From Phaseolibacter flectens ATCC 12775 (GTDB lineage: Bacteria; Pseudomonadota; Gammaproteobacteria; Enterobacterales; Enterobacteriaceae), in contig NZ_KI912487.1 in NCBI RefSeq assembly GCF_000518745.1, positions 459,637 to 523,636 on the forward strand: a stretch of DNA of 64,000 nucleotides, read 5' to 3'. The notes under the pieces are model-generated. The model was not told the DNA's origin and searched no databases. It saw only the letters and a program-made list of their open reading frames with translations. The number at the start of each line of letters is the position of its first letter. Within the stretch, counting starts at the first letter, position 1. The translations under genes and the position numbers were made by a program. This document shows, piece by piece, positions 57,390 through 64,000 of the stretch.

Positions 57390-58433
57390 TTATTTATCTG
57401 ACGATTGTTGTAATAAAAAGGTTTTGAATGCCGGTGAAAACCACGTTTTAAATTGCCCCTGTTCTTTCGTTATCAGGTACACCGCAAGATGGTGGCGGAG
57501 CGCTAAAGCTTTCGCCTTTTCGCTACCCAACACAACCAGCCCGGTATCCCAACCATCTGCCTCCAAAGCAGTCGTGGCAATGACCGTCGCCGACACCAGA
57601 TGATGGGTGATAGGCTGACCCGTTTTAGGATCAATAATATGAGAGATCCGTTTGCCATCCAATTCGTAATAGTTACGATAATCACCAGAAGTACTGATCC
57701 CATGTCCCTGCAAATCGACAATCGCTTCTACCTCATTGCGCGTATCTGTCGGTTTTTGTATCGCGACTCGCCACGCATTATGATCGGCATTTAGGCCACG
57801 TGAAACCAGTGCGCCACCAACCGAGACCAAATAATTTTTTACCCCTTCCTGCTCCATTAAACGCGCCAAGTGATCGGTTGCATACCCCTCTCCCATCGTC
57901 GAAAGATCTAAAGAAAGTGCCGGCAAGGTTTTACGTAACATCGCTCCCTCAACCGTCTGGATCACCTGAAGGTGTTGCAGGCCAGTCATGGCCATTGTCG
58001 CGGTAATTTGTTGTTGACTCGGTGTCTGTTGCGGGGCCTTACGCGGACCAAATCCCCATAAATCAACTAATGGCCCGACAGTAATATCCATCGCACCTTG
58101 GGTTTCTTTACCGATCCGTAAAGCAAGGGTAATGATATCAGCCATATCCGCGCTGATCGGTTGAGGCTCACAGCCTTGATAGCGGTTAAATTGTGATAAT
58201 TTTGATTCTGCTTTCCACGTTGATAAGGTCCAATCATCGTGATCGAGTTGCTGTTCAATTTTCTGTTGTAATGCCGCCTGACGACTCGCCTCAACACCCG
58301 CCACGGTTACCCGCCAAACCGTGCCCATGGTTTTACCACTCATCACAAACGTTGACTGGGGTGTCTGCGGTTGACAGGCCGTCAGTAACGTTAACGAGGT
58401 AAGAATGAACAACAGACAAGATTTGATTTTCAC
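57390..58433 (-). CDS. apbE: FAD:protein FMN transferase ApbE
   Basis: A lipoprotein enzyme that covalently attaches FMN to threonine in proteins such as NqrB/NqrC and RnfG/RnfD. The start is placed at GTG 58433 (VKIKSCLLFILTSLTLLTACQ), which gives a perfect lipoprotein signal with lipobox LTAC and an AGGGAA ribosome site about 9 nt upstream; the open frame extends 24 codons more. Family motifs: FVMSGKTMGTVWRV, GAMDITVGPLVDLWGFG, VSVGGALVSRGLN, GISTSGDYRNYYELDGKRISHIIDPKTGQPI. It is 347 aa. It probably forms an operon with alkB. Confidence 0.93.
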   Translation of the reverse strand: MKIKSCLLFILTSLTLLTACQPQTPQSTFVMSGKTMGTVWRVTVAGVEASRQAALQQKIEQQLDHDDWTLSTWKAESKLSQFNRYQGCEPQPISADMADIITLALRIGKETQGAMDITVGPLVDLWGFGPRKAPQQTPSQQQITATMAMTGLQHLQVIQTVEGAMLRKTLPALSLDLSTMGEGYATDHLARLMEQEGVKNYLVSVGGALVSRGLNADHNAWRVAIQKPTDTRNEVEAIVDLQGHGISTSGDYRNYYELDGKRISHIIDPKTGQPITHHLVSATVIATTALEADGWDTGLVVLGSEKAKALALRHHLAVYLITKEQGQFKTWFSPAFKTFLLQQSSDK

Positions 58434-58574
58434 AAGCAGGTTCCCTAAGCAACTCGACCCAATCACAGGGTGAGGACCAATAATTGGCAAGAATTCTAAT
58501 CCCATTGCGGGGTTGGCATAGGCTGAAAAATGCTAATTCACCGTGATTGATTATGTCACTCGAGGTATAGCCGA

Positions 58575-58613
58575 TCAGGTAAGTCATCGGCTCTCGCCAT
58601 CTGACTTACCTGA
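58575..58613 (-). terminator. Hairpin after the porin gene
   Basis: A perfect 12-bp inverted repeat (TCAGGTAAGTCA/TGACTTACCTGA) with a 15-nt loop begins 8 nt beyond the porin stop. No T run; the strong stem may stop transcription or protect the abundant porin mRNA from 3' decay. Confidence 0.65.
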
Positions 58614-58620
58614 ATCAAGT

Positions 58621-59736
58621 TTAGAACTGATAGACCAGTCCAACGGCAACAATATTATCCGTACTGATCGCAGCGTCACTCGTAAAACGGTTGTTATCCA
58701 ACAGATTAATCTGGTAATCAACATAAGTTGACATATTTTTATTGAATAAATACGTGGCACCAAGATCAACGTATTTTTTCAAGTTCTGGCTACCATATTG
58801 ACCAATATCTTCACCCCGCGAAGAGACAAAGGCAAGGGAAGGACGCAACCCAAAATCAAATTGGTATTGAGCAACCATTTCCCAATTGTTTGCTTTGTTA
58901 GCAAAACCATACACTGTTTGATTATGGCTGGCACCAAAACGGGTTGCATTGTAACTGCGAGTATACATCAAGGCGAGATAGACATTATTTGCGTCATATT
59001 TGACACCTGCGGTATAGGCTTCCGCTCTCTCCCCCAATCCCTGTTGCAAAGGGTTTGTCGTGCTATTTTGATCGGAGGTCCGTTTGGACGAAAACATCGC
59101 AGCGCCCAAAGACAAGCCGTTATCCATATTGTAGGTTGTGCTCAAGCCATACCCTTCACCATTTTGTCCAAGCACATCACGGCCATTAGGCGATTCGGTG
59201 GCTTTGCTATTTTTTCCTTGATATTGCAATGCAAAATTAAGGCCATCAACCAAACCCATTAAGTTATTATTCCTATAGGTGATTAGACCATTACTACGCT
59301 GAAACATAAAATTATCCGCGCCATAAGTGTCACCACCAAATTCAGGCAACACATCCGTCCAACCACTAATATCATAAATGACACCGTAATTTCGGCCGTA
59401 ATCTAATGATCCAGAATCGGCAAATTGCAGTCCAGCAAATCCCGTACGAGTATGACTGTTCGCTGTTCCTTCAGATTCAGCAGAATTAAGGGCAACTTGA
59501 TATTCCCACTGTCCATATCCGCTTAACTCATTGGTAATTTGGGTTATTCCTTTAAAACCGAAGCGCAAATAAGACTGATCACCATCATTACCATCATTGC
59601 TTGAGAAATAATGCAGGCCATCCACTTTACCCAACAAGTCCAGCTTATTTCCATCCTTATTATATATTTCTGCTGCTCCAGCCATCCCTATTGTGATAAA
59701 TGATGGAATCAACAAAAAAAGTGCGCGAATTTGCAT
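58621..59736 (-). CDS. General porin, OmpC/OmpF family
   Basis: A 371-aa trimeric 16-strand outer-membrane porin. The signal peptide ends [24 protein letters not shown], the classic enterobacterial porin start. Further marks are [42 protein letters not shown] (which precedes constriction loop L3), [14 protein letters not shown] (L3) and the C-terminal aromatic VAVGLVYQF. Its place between apbE and micF/rcsD corresponds to ompC of E. coli, but the leader near its start (GAGGACTAAATAATG) looks more like ompF, so I do not assign the symbol. One general porin in this position is common in Morganellaceae. Confidence 0.93.
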   Translation of the reverse strand: MQIRALFLLIPSFITIGMAGAAEIYNKDGNKLDLLGKVDGLHYFSSNDGNDGDQSYLRFGFKGITQITNELSGYGQWEYQVALNSAESEGTANSHTRTGFAGLQFADSGSLDYGRNYGVIYDISGWTDVLPEFGGDTYGADNFMFQRSNGLITYRNNNLMGLVDGLNFALQYQGKNSKATESPNGRDVLGQNGEGYGLSTTYNMDNGLSLGAAMFSSKRTSDQNSTTNPLQQGLGERAEAYTAGVKYDANNVYLALMYTRSYNATRFGASHNQTVYGFANKANNWEMVAQYQFDFGLRPSLAFVSSRGEDIGQYGSQNLKKYVDLGATYLFNKNMSTYVDYQINLLDNNRFTSDAAISTDNIVAVGLVYQF

Positions 59737-59841
59737 TATTTAGTCCTCAAAAATGCATGGCGTTTATTAGTAAATATGTATTAATAACAACAAGTTAAAT
59801 TAGATTAGTGTGATATTCTTCAAAAAAACATCACAACTGAC

Positions 59842-59870
59842 ATGATAGCAAAAGGATAAAAAAGTTGCAA
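59842..59870 (-). promoter_or_regulatory. Porin promoter
   Basis: On the minus strand: -35 TTGCAA (59870-59865), 17-bp spacer, -10 TATCAT (59847-59842) with an extended TGC in front. Predicted start near 59835 gives a leader of about 100 nt, similar to ompF/ompC leaders. OmpR sites are expected upstream but I did not identify them with confidence. Confidence 0.7.
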
Positions 59871-60027
59871 TTTGAATGCAAACGCGTGCTCTGGCTTTAA
59901 TCCCATTACGCATAGGCTGATTGGTGGTATTTCGTGTTTTTTTGTCGCAATGATCATTTTATTTTAATTAATCATTAATCGCACTCAATGATAAAAATAA
60001 CTACGCCTATTGATTTATATTCATTTG

Positions 60028-60103
60028 GCTATCATTATTTTTCATTATTATCTTCGTCTTTATTGTACCTAGATTTTACCGGGCTACCCTGCCCGGTTTT
60101 TTT
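60028..60103 (+). ncRNA. micF: MicF small RNA
   Basis: A trans-acting, Hfq-dependent antisense RNA that blocks porin translation. The 5' end GCTATCATTATTTTTC resembles the conserved E. coli MicF start (GCTATCATCATTAAC). The 3' end is an intrinsic terminator: CCGGGC/GCCCGG arms with a TACCCT loop (60079-60096), then seven T. The position, divergent from the porin and upstream of rcsD, is exactly that of micF in E. coli. At about 76 nt it is shorter than the 93-nt E. coli RNA. A -10-like TATATT (60016-60021) precedes it with no good -35, fitting activator-dependent expression. Nucleotides 6-13 (CAUUAUUU) are complementary to AAAUAAUG at the start codon of the neighbouring porin mRNA. Confidence 0.82.
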
Positions 60104-60708
60104 ATATTAAATAGATAAAAACCCGTAAATCAGTCCTACAAATGACTTGAAAATTGTCGATTTTTATTTAAGTGATATTAAAAAAACAAAGCGTTTTAAA
60201 TCTAATATTATGCCTTCCCATTGCAGTACAATGCATTTTATATTTATATTTATATTTATGTTTATATTTATTAAATAATAAATTATTCTACTGAAAACAC
60301 GGTCTTCTAACACCATGATCATGTTAAAACTTTCAGTCACCTTTTAGGACATGTTCAAGTATGATAAATAATATATTCCACCTGTTACTTGCTAAATCTG
60401 ATTAATCCCCGTGCCATGGGCGGTGGCTCATCTTTCTCCTAATTTACCCTTGTTCTCAGGTCGCGCAGTGTTCTAAAAAAACGCTTAATTACAAATTGAT
60501 ATAGTAAATTATGTTATAATCTCTTTGTATTAGAAACTACTTTTATTAAACTATTATTTAGCTATTATATAAACTCTGTCATAATAGATCACTGTAGGAC
60601 TGCGCAATGCGACGATACTGAGAAAAATCATTGATGATTCTACAAGATGGGCTGTGTTGAAGCTTACAGCTTGGCCTTTAATTACATAAATCAGGCTAAT
60701 TAATTTAT
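60104..60708. promoter_or_regulatory. micF-rcsD spacer
   Basis: About 600 nt of AT-rich DNA without a gene. It contains a hexanucleotide repeat tract (60237-60272) and an extended -10 element TGTTATAAT (60512-60520) lacking a clear -35. The latter is a plausible rcsD promoter with a leader of about 180 nt. I see no RcsAB box. Confidence 0.45.
60237..60272. repeat. TTTATA hexanucleotide tandem repeat (six units)
   Basis: Six consecutive 6-bp units: four TTTATA, one TTTATG and one TTTATT. It lies between micF and the candidate rcsD promoter. Such short repeats can change copy number by slippage. Confidence 0.85.
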
Positions 60709-63375
60709 ATGGTATTAAAATCGCTTAAGCTGCAATCTGCTTTCAACAAAAGTGTATTGACGCTCATGATCATGTTGCTTACATTCGCGGTGATGGCACT
60801 CAGCTACAGCAGTATACAAACTCGCCTTGCACAACAAAATATCCTTGTCGATGGCCTCGCTCAGCGTCTTCACAATAGATTAGATAAATTCAGAAGTATT
60901 ACTAATCAACTATTCAATAGCCTCAGTGATAAGCCAGACGTCGCCCAGCATAATCCGGTCATGCTGCCCTTAAGACCTGAGTTCTCCGCTTTGGATAAAG
61001 GAACCAATAAAACGGAAACCTTGGTCTATGGCACCCATGACGCGTCAACAGTGAATATTGCAACGCAATTAACCGATTTCCTTGATATCCTTTGGGGCGG
61101 AAGTAAAAACAACTGGAACATGTATTACCTTAATGGTCAAGATAATAGCTTGACCCTTGTCTCTACCCTACCTCTCAAAGCGATGTTACGCCAGCATAAC
61201 GCCCATAACTTGACATCATTACTTTCGTCACGCAAAGCTGAATTGCTACAGCAGGCGAACAAACTGGATGAACGAGAAAGTTTTTCGTCCATACGTCGGT
61301 TCCTTAATCCCGGTGCCAATTTTTATATCACGATGCGTACGACATTTAATCAACCGGGAAGACTGGCGACGGTACTGGCATTCGATATTCCTGTCTCTGA
61401 TCTTATGACTGAAAGTTTGGATATTAACAATTTGCAGTTACAAACTGATGACAGTACGGAAAATGACACGGACACTGAAACATCGCTAAAAACATCGTGG
61501 CAACTGAATATGAGTGGCTTTAGCCTCGATATCAGTACTCCGTTATCTGGTAACGCGTTGTCACTGGTTTATCATGTGCCGCTGTGGAGTGTTATCAGCC
61601 ACAGTATCCATGATTTTATCTCTGTTTATCTCCTGTTAATTGTGATGTTGCTGATCGTGTTGACCCGTCAATGGGCGTATCAAGCTATCATTCAGCAACC
61701 GATTCACCGCCAAGAAACCAAACCCGACCTGTTCAGAAACATGAATCGGGAGATTGTACAATATTTACCATTAGGTTTTGTCATTTATGATATTCAACAG
61801 CATGTGGTTGTACTGAGTAATGAACAAGCAGAACAACTGATTGAACATCTGAATCTACAGGATATGATCGATCTTTCCGATGAAAGTCCAGAGATAATCC
61901 AAGTCACTATTAATAATGAAATCTATGAGGTCAGACAACAAACCAGTCGAGTGATCCCCAATTACCGTCTTATCACTGTTCGAGAACTAGATCGTGAGCT
62001 GCTGATCAATAAACGTCTACAACATGCCCAGCAACTGCTCGAGCAAAATAAAATGATCCGTAAACGGTTATTTACTCAATTGGGTCAATCATTGACCAAG
62101 CCATTACAACAGCTCAGTGAGGGATTGAGGACACTTTACACCCTAACACCATTGCGTCATCGTCAAGGGCTAGCGCTGCAATTACAGCAAATAACATCAT
62201 TAGTTGATGATGTTATTATGGTTAACCAGATAGAAAACAATGAATTGACCATAAGGACAATTCCGTTCTCATTTCCTCAGTTACTTGATGATATTATTGA
62301 AGAAATTCACCCATTATTGCAGCATAAAGGCATTGAATTGTTGGTGAATAACGCCTGTATTAATGAGGCTGAGCGTGCGGGCGATTCTGTTCTTATCAAG
62401 AAAATGATCTTATTATTGTTAGATTACTCATTGAGTCAGACTCATTGGGGCAAATTAACCATACAAATTTCTGCAAGCTCAGAACATACTGATCGACTTA
62501 TTGTTAATATTATTGATACTGGTGAAGGGCTAGATCGAGACCAGCTACAAAATGCAGATTTCCCATTTAGTGCTACCCCCTTAGAAAATGATGAAAGTCA
62601 CGAGCATGGGATGACCCTCTTTTTATGTCGTCGGATCGCGAAGCTGTTACAAGGACATATCCAAGTGAATACAAATCTTGGTATCGGAGCGAGTTATCTC
62701 TTAGAAATCTCGCTTCCTTTTGTAAAAACAGCGTCAGAACCAGAAGAAAAGCTATTAGACGGGGTCACAATCTTGGTCGACATCGTGGTAGATGAAGTAA
62801 GAAGAATCGCTTATCGTAACCTCGAACATTGGGGGGCACGTTGTTTATCCGCTGAAGAGCGTTTTTCAGGTCAGCAACACGATTTAATGGTGACTGACGA
62901 TAAGAGCAGACTCTGTGGATGGGGAGTTTTGTTAACCAATGACTCTTCAACCATAGTGACGGCGCCCGAACAGCGCCAAGCAAACTATAATATTAACAGG
63001 CAATTCTCTCAGGCAATATTTTCACTGATCGAAAATAAAATGGCAGTAGATGACATGGAGGGCAGTGTTGCGGAAAATACAACTGATTTATGGTTACAAC
63101 CTGAATATTTTCAAATGTTCGAATATACTGTACCCGATGATATTGATAAATTGTATACTGAAATTGAACATCATGATTACGCCGCGCTTTCTTTGACAGC
63201 TCACCGGCTTAAAGGAGTTTTTGCTATGTTAAATCTGGAGTACGGCAGAACGAAGTGTGAGCAACTGGAACAGCATATACATCAACGTGATAATTTAAAT
63301 ATCCAAAGATTCACCAGTGAACTTGAAGAACATGTCAGGGCACTACTGCAGCAAGGTAGAAAACAATATGAATAA
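60709..63375 (+). CDS. rcsD: Rcs phosphorelay intermediate RcsD
   Basis: An 888-aa inner-membrane phosphotransferase passing phosphate from RcsC to RcsB in the envelope-stress relay. It has a transmembrane helix near residues 17-36, a periplasmic domain, and a second helix at about 303-322 (VYLLLIVMLLIVLTRQWAY). A PAS-like and pseudo-kinase region follow, with a degenerate HATPase domain (about 530-665, VNIIDTGEGLDRDQLQ...LGIGASYLLEISLP) and an ABL-type domain. The C-terminal HPt domain carries the phospho-accepting His in LTAHRLKGVFAML (about residue 832). Length nearly equals E. coli RcsD (890). The stop overlaps the likely rcsB start. Confidence 0.95.
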   Translation: MVLKSLKLQSAFNKSVLTLMIMLLTFAVMALSYSSIQTRLAQQNILVDGLAQRLHNRLDKFRSITNQLFNSLSDKPDVAQHNPVMLPLRPEFSALDKGTNKTETLVYGTHDASTVNIATQLTDFLDILWGGSKNNWNMYYLNGQDNSLTLVSTLPLKAMLRQHNAHNLTSLLSSRKAELLQQANKLDERESFSSIRRFLNPGANFYITMRTTFNQPGRLATVLAFDIPVSDLMTESLDINNLQLQTDDSTENDTDTETSLKTSWQLNMSGFSLDISTPLSGNALSLVYHVPLWSVISHSIHDFISVYLLLIVMLLIVLTRQWAYQAIIQQPIHRQETKPDLFRNMNREIVQYLPLGFVIYDIQQHVVVLSNEQAEQLIEHLNLQDMIDLSDESPEIIQVTINNEIYEVRQQTSRVIPNYRLITVRELDRELLINKRLQHAQQLLEQNKMIRKRLFTQLGQSLTKPLQQLSEGLRTLYTLTPLRHRQGLALQLQQITSLVDDVIMVNQIENNELTIRTIPFSFPQLLDDIIEEIHPLLQHKGIELLVNNACINEAERAGDSVLIKKMILLLLDYSLSQTHWGKLTIQISASSEHTDRLIVNIIDTGEGLDRDQLQNADFPFSATPLENDESHEHGMTLFLCRRIAKLLQGHIQVNTNLGIGASYLLEISLPFVKTASEPEEKLLDGVTILVDIVVDEVRRIAYRNLEHWGARCLSAEERFSGQQHDLMVTDDKSRLCGWGVLLTNDSSTIVTAPEQRQANYNINRQFSQAIFSLIENKMAVDDMEGSVAENTTDLWLQPEYFQMFEYTVPDDIDKLYTEIEHHDYAALSLTAHRLKGVFAMLNLEYGRTKCEQLEQHIHQRDNLNIQRFTSELEEHVRALLQQGRKQYE

Positions 63376-64000
63376 TATGAACAATATGAATAAGTTAAAT
63401 GTAATTATAGCCGATGATCACCCGATTGTTTTGTTTGGTATTCGTAAATCTCTCGAACAAATTGACTGGGTCAATGTTGTCGGTGAGTTTGAGGATTCGA
63501 CCGCACTGATTAACAATCTGAGTAAACTTGAAGCCAATGTACTAATCACTGATCTTTCTATGCCTGGAGATAAATACGGTGATGGGATCACACTGATCAA
63601 ATACATCAAACGCCACTTTCCTGACCTGTCAATTATCGTGTTAACGATGAATAATAACCCTGCCATTCTCAGCTCAGTGCTGGATCTGGATATTGAAGGG
63701 ATTGTATTAAAACAAGGCGCACCCACCGATCTTCCTAAAGCTCTCGCTGCCTTACAAAAAGGTAAAAAATATACCCCTGACTCTGTTGCGCGTTTACTGG
63801 AAAAAATCAGCGCGGGTGGATATGGCGACAAGCGGCTTTCCCCTAAAGAAAGCGAAGTGTTACGACTGTTTGCTGAAGGATTTTTAGTCACTGAAATCGC
63901 AAAAAAATTGAATCGTAGTATTAAAACGATCAGCAGCCAGAAAAAATCTGCCATGATGAAGTTGGGCGTAGACAATGATATTGCCTTACTGAACTACCTC
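63368..64000 (+). CDS. rcsB: Response regulator RcsB, 3' end beyond window
   Basis: The DNA-binding regulator of the Rcs envelope-stress relay (capsule, motility, cell division). The receiver domain NVIIADDHPIVLFGIRKSLEQ contains the acidic pocket; the phosphorylated Asp is in VLITDLSMPGDKYGDG, equivalent to E. coli D56. The LuxR-type helix-turn-helix follows: RLSPKESEVLRLFAEGF, then VTEIAKKLNRSIKTISSQKK. Three in-frame ATGs (63368, 63377, 63386) make the start uncertain; the first overlaps rcsD by 8 nt and has an AAGG site upstream. 211 codons are visible; only a few C-terminal residues should be missing. Confidence 0.95.
   Translation, partial: MNNMNNMNKLNVIIADDHPIVLFGIRKSLEQIDWVNVVGEFEDSTALINNLSKLEANVLITDLSMPGDKYGDGITLIKYIKRHFPDLSIIVLTMNNNPAILSSVLDLDIEGIVLKQGAPTDLPKALAALQKGKKYTPDSVARLLEKISAGGYGDKRLSPKESEVLRLFAEGFLVTEIAKKLNRSIKTISSQKKSAMMKLGVDNDIALLNYL

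Overview
The window looks like a chromosomal segment of an AT-rich member of the Enterobacterales, most likely Morganellaceae (Providencia/Proteus-like). This rests on near-identical housekeeping proteins (RcsB, LpxL, MsyB, BssS, SolA, TrhO) and on two conserved E. coli-style blocks: grxB-yceB-pyrC-bssS-solA-(insert)-trhO-lpxL-msyB-opgHG, and alkB-apbE-porin-micF-rcsD-rcsB. Genus assignment is an inference.

Positions 1-30287 hold a type VI secretion (T6SS) locus made of two divergent arms. The left-reading arm is tssH (clpV), tssB, tssC, hcp, tssJ, tssK, tssL, tssM, a TagF-like gene and vgrG, which runs off the left edge. The right-reading arm is tssF, tssG, tssA, then a two-domain fimbrial-type adhesin, a GlcNAc-transferase-family enzyme, a membrane protein with an OmpA-like peptidoglycan-binding domain, and a DUF1795/EagR-type chaperone. 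No tssE or separate PAAR gene is visible in the window.

The most unusual part is that a complete small chaperone-usher fimbrial operon (major pilin, chaperone, usher, minor pilin; 13438-18212) sits inside the T6SS arm, between clpV and tssB on the same strand. A candidate tip adhesin for it lies 4 nt after tssA in the opposite arm. This suggests an adhesion-plus-injection module. VgrG itself continues past the usual spike into a hydrophobic Gly/Pro segment and a long Pro-rich repeat tail, as expected of a linker to a C-terminal cargo domain outside the window.

Positions 30457-45805 are core-genome genes: glutaredoxin 2, a lipoprotein, dihydroorotase with a pyrC-type start-site-switching leader, BssS, N-methyltryptophan oxidase, a Tat-exported acid phosphatase/phospholipase C-type enzyme inserted in the conserved order, TrhO, LpxL, MsyB, the osmoregulated periplasmic glucan pair OpgG/OpgH, and a SulP anion transporter behind a candidate structured leader. 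Positions 45877-54445 carry an MFS exporter, a 2-oxoglutarate oxygenase, an HlyD adaptor with two ABC-2 permeases but no ATPase, a LysR regulator and YagU.

Positions 54446-56181 are a gene-poor, decaying stretch ending in a broken cycA-like permease. Positions 56433-64000 hold a DUF333 protein, alkB, apbE, an OmpC/OmpF-type porin, a recognisable MicF small RNA between porin and rcsD, then rcsD and rcsB (cut by the right edge).
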